Shown here piece by piece: positions 31,579-40,774 of a stretch of 64,000 nt of DNA; the stretch's first letter is position 1; each line of letters starts with the position of its first letter. Origin of the DNA: Blattamonas nauphoetae (taxonomy: Eukaryota; Preaxostyla; Oxymonadida); contig JARBJD010000203.1 in assembly GCA_033064195.1 (NCBI GenBank), forward strand, positions 62,001 through 126,000, given 5' to 3'. The notes under the pieces are model-generated. The model searched no databases, was not told where the DNA came from, and saw only the letters and a program-made list of their open reading frames with translations. A program made the translations under genes and the position numbers.

Positions 31579-32182
31579 GTGATGATTTCCCATCCAACAA
31601 CCGGAAATCCAATCGAGGCATCTGACCTTTCAAATGACTTTGTATGTGCTCTTATTACCTTTACTACATTTCTCTTCCATTCTGTTCCATCACAGTACAA
31701 GGATTTCAGACAACTTGTGTCAAGCGTGGATGCTTTGAAAGAGCAAAATGCAATCCTCCGAAAGCGTGTGGACCATCTCGAAAGTGATCTCGAGACATCA
31801 AAGCAGACAATCCTCATTCAGCAGACACAGATCAATCTTCAAAACGAGAAACTGGTCCAGTCGAAATCGGATGTCGAGAGTCTGAAGAAGGAAATTGAGG
31901 GATCGACACAGAAGATCGAACAGCAGAATCATATGATATCTCAGATGAAGAGTCAAATGAACCAACAGAATGACATGATCGCTGCCCAAACTTCACATCA
32001 AAACCAGATCTCTTCTCTTTCTTCTCAACTCTCTCAGATCTCCACCGAACTGCGACAACAACTTCAACAAACCAACTCGTCCATCTCTTCAACCGAATCG
32101 AGTCTGAAATCCCAAATCGAGGCTGTCAACACTCGAGTCAATACTGAGTGTCTTCGAAAACAAATCACTTATCGACTTCAAT
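31579..32182 (+). CDS. coiled-coil protein, copy 2, with an exonised intron
   Basis: Plus-strand paralogue of the 16.6-17.5 kb gene, with the same order of segments: ISHPTTGNPIEASDLSNDF, then SSVDALKEQNAILRKRVDHL, then IEGSTQKIEQQNHMISQM. It is shorter because the second STQKIEQQ segment and neighbouring heptads are absent. Where copy 1 has a 36-nt intron, this copy has 36 nt (31660-31695) without a GT at the donor position and without a stop, so it reads through as 12 extra residues. The exon ends at a donor-like GTAGTT at 32183. The true start codon is not seen; the frame is open from a GTG at 31579 and resembles copy 1 slightly farther upstream. May be a pseudogene. Confidence 0.55.
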
Positions 32183-33405
32183 GTAGTTTTTTCTTTCTTT
32201 TGAGCTGGTGTCCTGAATCTCCAAGATGGACTGTATCTTCTTTTTATTCAGATTGTGTTCATCGCTGCAACATTCTTTGTTTTCTGTCAATCAATTCAGC
32301 TATGGGTATGTCATCATCTCTTTTTTCGGATTTGTTCAGATGGTATCTCTTATTCCCTTTCATCTCTCTCAAGGAAGTCTGTATCTTTTGTCATCATTTA
32401 CCTAGCTGTCTTTCTTGATGTCCCTTCACCATTCTACAGTCGGTTTGTCTATTCCCTCTCTAATTCTCCCATCGCGATCCTCGAACAGCTGGTTGTTTGT
32501 TCTCATTATTGTTCCATGTGTGTAGACTACCGGAGTTTGTCTCTCTTGTCTTCTGATCTTATAGAGGGGCGGCGTTCACCTTTCTATGAGTCAAATTGAT
32601 ATCCTACCAAAATCACTTGCCATTCCTCAATCTGTTTCAAGACTGACATGCATATCGTTTTCCCACAATTCGAGTTTCAAAAAGGTTCAACTTGACTAGG
32701 CAGGAGGGTCATCAGGATGACGAAATGGTTTATTTAGAAGTGTCATTGCAGGACTTGACGACAATGAAATGAGTGAAATGGAGAAAGCCACAGAATTGTT
32801 TGATGTCATTCATGAGACCATCGAACGCCCCCAGAACGACAATGAGAGAAAAATGGGGCGAGATGAATCATCGAGCTGCTGTCAGGTCGGAGGATGTGAA
32901 TAAGCCAGCCTTCCCCGAGATGACAGAACCCAACGTTCAGAACTCACACGAGATGCGAGATGCGACGAACGGCTTTTTGAAACGAATGAAGAAATTGCGA
33001 AAGGAAGAAAGGACGTCATAAGCGCAGATTGAGTGAGGGTAACAGAAACAATGAAGAAAACAAAGAAAAGTCTTTCCAGTTCGATGGAAAGAGAGAGTGA
33101 GAGATCCCAACGAGATTCGAGGTGTAATGAAGAATCAGCGAGCATCGCGTGACGTGAATGCAGCTTAAGGTGTGTGAGCACGATTCTGAATCATAAGATT
33201 CAAATTCTTGTGAGATGACTTGGATAGAAAGCAACCAGAGTGGCATATTTATCTGTCCGCGTGTGACGTGTCAACGAGCATCGCGTAGTGTAACACTCAA
33301 AGAGGAAATGAAGTGGTGTGGGTGATAAAGTGAGTTGGTAAGTGTGATGTGAATGAAGATGGAATGTGGTGAGATCGATTGATAGAGTTATTGTGAAGTG
33401 AATAG
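32183..33405. other. putative intron unit, then no confident gene
   Basis: The first 250 bases resemble a single unit of the array at 15800-16642, supporting an intron after the coiled-coil exon. From about 32700 to 33400 there are only short frames, such as plus 32773-33021 (charged, no family). Confidence 0.4.
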
Positions 33406-33651
33406 TTACGATCCGAAGAGGTGCTGTGTGTGAACAGGATCGTCGGTGATTGAGTCGAGTGACGAGATCAGGTCATCCAATCCAATTCGGTCTGTTGCTT
33501 TCTGTTCCAGGCATTTCAGGATACGTTCTTGCATCTCTTTGTTTTCAACAAGTGCCACGTTTGGTGTCACTCCTGCTTTCAGCTGACGACCCGCATTCAC
33601 TCCATCTGAGCCGAAAAACCGTCACCTTTTCAAGATCGATCGACTTGGTGA

Positions 33652-33755
33652 GCACCGCCCTTCCAGTAGGTGCAAACCAAACCTACGGCTCTACTCAGTG
33701 AGAAACGGGTGAGGTGGTTCACCTTGAGAAAGGCCAAGTTAGGGGTCGGCCCGAT
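33652..33755 (+). repeat. DIRS left inverted terminal repeat
   Basis: Bases from about 33689 onward are the reverse complement of 40700-40755 (core GGTGAGGTGGTTCACCTTG). The outermost 37 bases are unique to this end and reappear, complemented, in the internal complementary region. Confidence 0.9.
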
Positions 33756-33760
33756 CATTC

Positions 33761-35586
33761 ATGACGAAAAATCCTAGCGATCTGTTGCTTCCTCCTCCTC
33801 CTCCTCCGTTACCAGTGGAGATACCTCCCGATATCTTGGATGGCATTTTTATGAGTTTACAAGCGAAATACCCAGATGTTTTCAGCTTGCGTGCGAACTC
33901 GGATTTATAGTGGTGTCACCAATACGTTCGATGTCAACAATTCGTGCTTTTTTCTGGAATTATCACTTTTGGTCAAACTAAGAAAAAAATAAAATTTTAG
34001 AATTTTCTTCCCACTGGATCCCAAAAAATCCTCACAATAGCTCTTTTCAACCACTTTTTTCATGTGTTCTCGTCTTAACTTCACAACCTGTGAACCGATT
34101 TTGATGAAATTTTCCACTGAAACGTTTGTTTGGTGAAATGAACATTTTGAAAAAAAATTGGAAAAAAAATCATGGGTATCTGGGACGATATGAAAAAAGG
34201 CTGTTTTTCGCCCAGAAAAATATCATGGGAAAAAATTTTTTATTTTTTTGAGTGTCTTTTATCGATATGTTTACGAAAATAATGCTTTTTCTTCGGTCTC
34301 AAACGGATGTCTGGATATGGAAAAATGATCGTCGAAAGTTTGGAAAATGTGTGGCGTTTCGCTGTATAACGTGTTTTGAGGTTTTCTCAGGATCCAGTGG
34401 GAAGAAAATTCTAAAATTTTATTTTTTTCTTAGTTTGACCAAAAGTGATCATTCCAGAAAAAAGCACGAATTGTTGACATGGAACGTATTGGTGACGCCA
34501 CTATTACAAGCACCTCGACAAGTATTATCGAACTCACCACCTTCTCGCTCATCTTCATCATATTCTCGATCGCTGGAGGCATATCCTCCAATCCGGAAGA
34601 TGAAGCGTCAGCGGCCTGACGACTCACCGTCTCACAACATAACATCATCCTCAAACTCCTCGGATACCGAGTTTACGGAAGATTCAACTTCAGATCGTCG
34701 TCACCATCGCTCCTCTAGTGCAAGAAGTTGTAATCGTTCCGGTTCATCCACTAGAGCAGGAGGAAGGAAGTACCATCAACCACGATCGCCCAAAAGGAGT
34801 CGAAGCTCCACAGGAAACAAGAAAAGGACTGCAAACAAAGAACTGAAAGCAAAGCGGTCGATCACAGATTTTAAGCATACTACATCTCACCGAGATCACG
34901 ATTCAGATTTCGACCTCCCTCCACCACCAGATTTTTCGGAAATCTTGACTTCCAATTTGCAGAGAAGATTCAAAGGATTTAATTCTCAATGGACAGACAC
35001 CTAATTATCCCCCCACCTGCGTCAAGAGCTAGCTGTCGCTTCAAACCACATGCGTGCCACCCTCGGCATCTCAACCTTGTTCGCGGACGTTCCTGGTGAA
35101 ATGACGGAAGCCCAGAGACTTCTAGACGATATCTTGAGACTTTCGACTCTGTCAGGTCTTACTTCCATAGCCGCGCTCGGTGACATTTACCAACTCCAAC
35201 ACCGCTTGGACGACGCCTCCCCGCTCCTTCCCAAACTCATCGACGCTATACTGGCAACAGCCGACGCAACCTCTCGGGCTTATCGCGCCCGCTTCGTCTT
35301 CAGAAGCGACCTGGATAAGGTTCGAGGCACGATGGGTATACAGGCACCGTTGGGAAGGAACCTCATCAGAACGGACCCCGCTCGTCTTCCGCCACCCCCT
35401 CCCCCGCTTGATGTGAACCAATCGAACTTCGATCGAACCGTGCAAATGCTAGCTCCTCAATCTCTGTCACAAATGCATTCAGCAAGCAATTTCTCAGGGA
35501 GAGGGGGTCAGGGCCGGACCCCCGGAAAATCGAACGGCCCTGGGGCGAACGGCAACAGGGGACGCAGGTACAACAAGGGCTTCTAA
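33761..35586 (+). pseudogene. DIRS gag-like gene, MITE-interrupted, one in-frame TAA
   Basis: ATG at 33761 begins a Pro-rich N-terminus; 33761-33907 joins in frame to 34507 once the 596-bp MITE and one TTA are removed. The middle is Ser/Arg/Asp-rich and basic. A TAA at 35002-35004 breaks the frame, which continues in the same phase to 35586 (LLDDILRLSTLSGL, LPPPPPPLDV, then a Gly/Arg-rich end RGGQGRTPG) as expected for a nucleic-acid-binding Gag. No zinc knuckle seen. Confidence 0.75.
33908..34503. mobile_element. 596-bp MITE with about 114-bp inverted ends, TTA duplication
   Basis: Bases 33908-34021 and 34390-34503 are near-perfect inverse complements, beginning TAGTGG. The flanking TTA at 33905-33907 and 34504-34506 is the target duplication, as in PIF/Harbinger (TWA) elements. 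Removing the element restores the gag frame. The interior is A/T-rich and non-coding. Confidence 0.88.
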
Positions 35587-35588
35587 AA

Positions 35589-37492
35589 GTGGAACGCATC
35601 ACAGGCAGGCTACTGGACAGGCTGCACCTTTGGGAGGATATTGGTGGGAGGGGTTTGATCGAATCAGGCGCACTGTGGGAGTGGAGAGACAAGGACTCTC
35701 CTGCACGCCTTCGCAATCGGAAGCAGGCTCGCGATTTCCAGGGCAGCCCGGAAGAGATGGCAGCCTACGACCTCCTCCTTCAGGACGAAATCAGAATCGG
35801 AGCTGTGTCCGAGATCCCTCACTCGTCGGCCACCCTGCTGCTTCCAACATTCCTTGTTCCGAAGAAGGGAGGCGCTTTCCGCAAGGTGATCAACGCAGCA
35901 CGACTGAACAGGGAGATCAGAACGGAGCACTTCAAGATGGAAAGCGTGCAAACAGCCTTTCCACTCATCACATCGAATTCTTGGATGACGACCGTAGACA
36001 TCCATTCAGCATACCTCCACGTTCACCTCGCTCCACCTCTTCGCCAGTTTCTCTGCTTCCGCTTCCGAGAGAAGACATACCAGTTCAACGCGTTGCCCTT
36101 CGGCCTCTCAACAGCTCCACGGACATTCTCCAAGATCATGAAGATTGCAGTGAGAGCACTCAGGACAGAACTGGATCTGGCGATAGTGTTTTACCTGGAC
36201 GACCTCCTGCTGATAGCGAAGTCAGAGGAGGAGGCACTCTCCAAATCGAAGCGAGTAGTGAAGCGGCTCCAACAACTCGGGTTTGTGATCGCGGAGGAGA
36301 AGTCTCACCTTCAACCGTCTCAGGATGTGGAGTTCCTCGGCTGGCTAATCAATTCTCGGGAGCAGTCAATCAGGGTGACAGAGCAGAGGAAGGAGAAACT
36401 CTTGACAGCGTTGCGCTCCCACACCATCATGTGCCAGAGGAGAGCCACGACTCCGATCAGACACCTCTCCAGCCTCGTAGGCTCACTCAATTTTCTTCGT
36501 ACTTCCATTCCGGAAGCCAGCCTCTTTCTGAAGAGACCCCAGAAACTGATCGCGACAGCAGTACAAAGTCGAGGATGGAATGGCTCAGTTCTCCTCAATC
36601 CCGAGTTACTCGGCGAGACGCAGTTTTGGAAGAGGAGGTAAGCGGCCAACCTTCCTCATTCGTTTCAACCAACGACAGCGCAAGCGACGATCACAACGGA
36701 CGCCAGCCCGACAGGATGGGGCGCTGTTCTTCAGCTGAACGATGGCAATCTCTACTTTCACGGGTTATGGAGCGCGGAAGCCCGCCTTCAAACGAGCAAT
36801 TGGAAGGAGACAGCTGCCATTGGTCAGGCGCTACGGACCGCATCGAAGGTTCTGAAGAAGACAATGCAACATCAATCGCGATCTATTCAGACAACACTTC
36901 AGCGGTGTTCAACTTGCGGAGACAGAGAGCGAGCACTACTCTCCTGGACATCACCAGGAAGGTCTTGAGGACGTTCAAGCACAGAGGATTCCTTCTCCAC
37001 TCAATCCATCACGTTCCGGGGAAGTCGAACCAGACATCGGACGCACTCTCTCGCCTACCTCCCCACGGCGAGTATCACCTGCTACCGGAAGCGATGCTGA
37101 AGTTAAAAACAGAATGGAACTTCGTTCCGAAAGTGGACCTTTTCGCCTCAAGATCGAACAGACAATGCGAAACGTTTTTCAGTATCTCAGAGGAAAGCGC
37201 CGAAGCTGGAAGGGGGGTGATGGCGATAGATTGGTCCGGGATGACGAATCCACTGATTCATCCACCAATATTGATGATTCCAACTGTGGTGAGGAAGCTG
37301 CTGACTCAGAGGCCAATCAGAGCGGTCCTGATAACACCGGCTTGGACGGGACAGCCATGGTCACCTCTCTTGACCCTCTTGACGACTCACCACCTAGAAC
37401 TGGGAGACTACTCCCACCTGACGGCGCTGGACAACCCTCACACGGAGGCGAAGCTTCCACCAGGCAAGATCCTGGCATCCCTCATCGAGTAG
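35589..37492 (+). pseudogene. DIRS reverse transcriptase-RNase H, damaged
   Basis: Reverse transcriptase frame 35589-36641: LLPTFLVPKKGGAFRKV, WMTTVDIHSAYLHV, FRFREKTYQFNALPFGL and the catalytic YLDD at 36192-36203. At 36639-36641 an in-frame TAA interrupts it, after which the same phase gives the start of RNase H (TTDASPTGWGAVLQ, WKETAAI). Near 36870 a frameshift moves the rest (AIYSDNTSAVFNL, HHVPGKSNQTSDALSRL) to another phase, which runs to 37492 through the usual DIRS post-RNase H segment. The active-site aspartates of RT and RNase H remain recognisable, but one stop and one shift make this copy defective. Confidence 0.9.
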
Positions 37493-38567
37493 CCCCTTAC
37501 CCTCTGTCTCCGTTCTTTCGAGAGCTGTGCGGAGCAGACGGCTTCGGGGATAGACTCACCCAAGTGATAGAAGGCACGTACAAGGATCCTTCGAAGTGGA
37601 AAAGAGCCTGGAGACTGTTCGAGGAGTTCTGCAAGGAGAGAGGCTTCGAGCCTTCCTTCTTGGTCCACCCCAAGACAAACATCCAGAAGATCCTTTCCGA
37701 GTTTGCTGTACACCTTCAGTCGGTCCTCAAGGAATCTCCGCAAGCACTACCTCAGCTTCTGGGAAGTATCAGGACCAGTTTACAAGTTACCCACCCCCAA
37801 CTCGCAGGCGGCAACACAGCCGTCCACGCAGTGCAGAAGCTGCTGATGAGGGACACCCCTCAGAAGTCCTCACCGTTCTACACCAAGATGTGGAACATCA
37901 ACTCACTCTTGCGATGGGCTCAGAAGACTGCGGAGCAGGCAGCGGGAGATCCAGATCTCCACCAGACCAGAACTATCATGCTGATTCTGGCGTACACTTG
38001 CTGCCGGAGAGAGGAGTTGCTCAACTTGAGATGGGAGCGAGTTGAGTGGCCGGCATCGGTGTTGGTCAACGTCCCCGATCGAGTGGTCATCTCTGTGAAA
38101 CAGAAGCAACGGCAGGACGTTTACCAACAGCGCTACATTGTGGATGAAGGCACTCAAGACTACTCACCCTTCGTCGCGCTGCGTCGGCACCGCGACAACG
38201 TCAATCTGGCCACCCGCGTCTCTCTACTCTCCCTCATGCGGACCTCGGCAATGTCTGGATCAACTTCTCGACAGGCAGACCGCTCAACCAGAAGCACGTC
38301 TCCAGCAGGATCAGAGCTGTTTTCGAGGAGATCGGCGTCACATCAGAGTTCCGTCCATACTCTGTGAAGCACGCATCGATCAGCTACCTTCGTCTCAAGC
38401 GTCACATTAACCTCCGCATGCTGAACGCACATGTCGGCTGGTCTGCCGGCTCCACGGTGGCGGACACCTACTACGCGAGGCCCATCCTGGTAGGCCCCGA
38501 CGACTTCGCGCTGGCCGCGGCTTGGTGGCAGCCCCTCGAGGGGGATCACGGCCTTCCAAATGACTAG
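37400..38567 (+). pseudogene. DIRS tyrosine recombinase, frameshifted
   Basis: Overlaps the end of the RT-RNase H frame in a different phase. The N-terminal core-binding part (KWKRAWRLFEEFCKERGF) and the catalytic Arg region (CCRREELLNLRW) lie in the first phase, up to about 38210. A frameshift between 38205 and 38235 moves the C-terminal half to another phase: PYSVKHASIS (the His box), NAHVGWSAGS and the nucleophile region ADTYYARP, ending at 38567. This enzyme class integrates circular cDNA, which explains the absence of a target duplication. Confidence 0.88.
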
Positions 38568-38652
38568 TGTTCACTCTACTTTCAATCCTTCAGGATATGT
38601 CCTTTTACCTTTCATTTCATTCTTCTGTTCTCTCACCTTATTCTTTTCAAGA

Positions 38653-38727
38653 CTCACTGAGTAGAGCCGTAGGTTTGGTTTGCACCTACTGGAAGGGCGG
38701 TGCTATTAACAAACCGAGGCTCTACTC
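38653..38727 (+). repeat. DIRS internal complementary region
   Basis: 38653-38704 is the reverse complement of the left terminus and 38705-38727 that of the right terminus, abutting at GGTGCT|ATTAAC. This is the template used to rebuild the ends during circle formation in DIRS elements. Confidence 0.9.
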
Positions 38728-38765
38728 TTGTCCCTGCTTCCACAAGCCGCGAGGAGAGCAGATGC

Positions 38766-40466
38766 TAGGCATGGCTGACCGGCACTGACCGGTCAGTTTT
38801 TACCGAAAAGTACTGACGGTCACTGACCGGAGAAATATAGGAACCCACAATCGGGAGTTACCATTTCTCCGAAGTGGATTTCAGTTTGAGTTGAGAGTCG
38901 AATAAATGACCACAATATTTTTGTATTTTCTTCGGATATACAACCAATTATTTATTAACACTTCAATTCAGCGATATACCTCTTATTTTCAGACGTTTCA
39001 GTCAGATCGGTGATCCAAAAACGTTTATGGGCAGTGGATCGTTCGTTTTCGTCCTTTTGCTGTCTCTCTATAACCATTTTTGAATTACAGACTTTTGGCG
39101 AGGTTAATAACTGATTGTGAATGAAGTGGAAACCAACAAGATTTATTTCTCCTCAAATTGAGAATCATTGGTGATGGAACAGAGCTGTGAGAAATAGCTC
39201 AACATTATGGCTGGATTGGGCAATGTCGACCTTGTTCCTCCCGTTTATAATCGAACAAACACCCACCAGTGCACCATCGTCTTCGTCCCCGCTTATGAAC
39301 TTGCAATCGTTCTGGTTCTCCACTATGCTCTTTTTCCCTGTCTTTCTTTATCTTTTTGTGCCTCCTCGCTTCAACTTTCTCATTTCTGTCTTCATTCTTC
39401 TCCTTTCTCTTTCACACCCTCCAACCCTTCATCCAATTCTGGCTCGTGTGAAATCCAAAGAAAGATCGTGGAGATGAGAGTGCTGATGTAGTGCACGTGG
39501 AACAAACATTCGCTGGCTTCGTAGGGTGCGATCAGCATAGCTGTGAACAAATCTTTCGCAAGACTGGCCATCCTGTGGGTTTTAGTGGGAAATTTGCAGC
39601 AGTGAGTCTGTCTTTCAGGTCCATTCGAAATGTCGCTTTTATGAATTGTAGGGCACGTTTTGAGGCATGTCCAAAGTACTTGCGATCAAGTGTCTCTGGA
39701 TGAGAGAGGTTTGGCGGCGGGACTCTCGCGAATGCCCTGTTTTCATATAAAACTGGAAGAGAATGGATGTGCATGAAAATAGAAACTTCTTTCCGTTCAG
39801 GCATCATTGGACTCATCATTTTTTGAATGACATGCAACTGGTCGAGGTCACTATCGCCGAGAAACATTGGTTGCCCGTCGAGCAGATTACCCATGATGCA
39901 TCCCATTGCCCACATATCAACGGCTGTTGAATACTGTGTTGTGGTAGGGAGCAACTCTGGAGCTCGATACCATCTTGTTGCGACGGAATTAATAGAATCA
40001 CCTTTTGAACTTGTGTATCGTATAAAGCCATTTGATGTCACGTCTGTGACAGTTCAGATCTTTGTGAATGGCACAAGGAACAGGAGGACAGTTGAAATGA
40101 GTCTGGATCGTTCATATTTGGACAGTCCATGGTTGACGGTTCCATCTCTTCCGTAACACGGAAGATGTGCTCTCCGTTCAACTCGCTGCAAAGAGAGTAG
40201 ATAAACAGCAGGAAGATGACATATGAATGGGAGAATAATCCACAAAAACAATGTCAGAGAGAAAAAAGAGGAGTCAAAACAAAACTCTACGAATCAGCTG
40301 ATCCTCGGCATGTATCTCGTTTCATTTCGGAAATCCGGACATAAATATCAGTTATCTTATTATTTTTGTGTGAATAGCGTATAATTTACGAAGAAGTCGA
40401 GATCTGACCCTTTGAACAATTGTGGAGTGACACTGACCGGCACTTTTAGCCGGTCAGCCATGCCTA
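38766..40466. mobile_element. 1.7-kb hAT-like element carrying a captured kinase fragment
   Basis: Perfect 18-bp inverted ends TAGGCATGGCTGACCGGC, with further CTGACCGG repeats just inside each end. The 8-bp target duplication GCAGATGC is at 38758-38765 and 40467-40474. No transposase is seen; instead most of the right half is a minus-strand CDKL-type kinase fragment, and a plus-strand open frame at 39207-39491 of unknown nature fills part of the left. This is the layout of Pack-type transposons that carry host gene pieces. It sits between the DIRS internal complementary region and the right terminus. Confidence 0.88.
39532..40110 (-). pseudogene. CDKL-like kinase fragment inside the hAT-like element
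   Basis: The frame 39532-40041 reads [50 protein letters not shown] and [18 protein letters not shown]: the activation segment and C-lobe of a cyclin-dependent-kinase-like (CDKL) kinase. Upstream, in a shifted phase, IHKDLN is a recognisable catalytic loop (HRD as HKD), but the sequence then jumps to the region after DFG, so magnesium-loop residues are lost by deletion. No N-lobe is present. The piece lies wholly between the element's inverted ends, so it was probably captured. Not functional as a kinase. Confidence 0.8.
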
Positions 40467-40689
40467 GCAGATGCTTCTAGAAGTTCCCTTTGGAGCTTGT
40501 TCCCTGGGATGACGTAGTTTTTTGTTCCTCGTTGAGGTTTTTCTACAATCTGACCTTAAATTTTTTCTTGCTCTTACTCCGTCGCTCTGCGACAGTCTCC
40601 GTCGTCTCTTGGCTCCGCCAGGACGATTGGAAGAAAAGTTAGGACGGATAACTCTAAATATTGAAGTGATTCGTGATTTGTCGGTTTCA

Positions 40690-40774
40690 TTCCTGGGCCG
40701 ACCCCTAACTTGGCCTTTCTCAAGGTGAACCACCTCACCCGTTTCTCACTGAGTAGAGCCTCGGTTTGTTAATA
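40690..40774 (+). repeat. DIRS right inverted terminal repeat
   Basis: Reverse complement of the left repeat over its inner part; the outer 16 bases (CGGTTTGTTAATA end) are unique to this side and recur complemented at 38705-38727. Receptor B coding sequence resumes immediately outside. Confidence 0.9.

Larger units (their letters stand above)
33652..40774 (+). mobile_element. DIRS-type tyrosine-recombinase retrotransposon with two nested elements
   Basis: Inverted, non-identical ends plus an internal complementary region (38653-38727) that contains the complements of the left and right termini joined together, the diagnostic DIRS arrangement. This fixes the ends to within one base. Gene order is gag-like, RT, RNase H, tyrosine recombinase, all plus strand; no methyltransferase domain was seen. 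No clear target duplication, as is usual for DIRS. Without the nested 596-bp and 1701-bp elements and their duplications the element is about 4.8 kb. All frames carry lesions, so it cannot move by itself. Confidence 0.93.

Noticed and set aside
33905-34117. Open frame of 70 codons inside the 596-bp MITE
   Set aside because: It is mostly the inverted terminal repeat read through; the same residues appear when the other end is read.
35630-36640. Alternative long frame overlapping the reverse transcriptase
   Set aside because: The first two thirds lie opposite in phase to clear RT motifs; only the part after about 36870 (RNase H end) is real, so it is used only from there.
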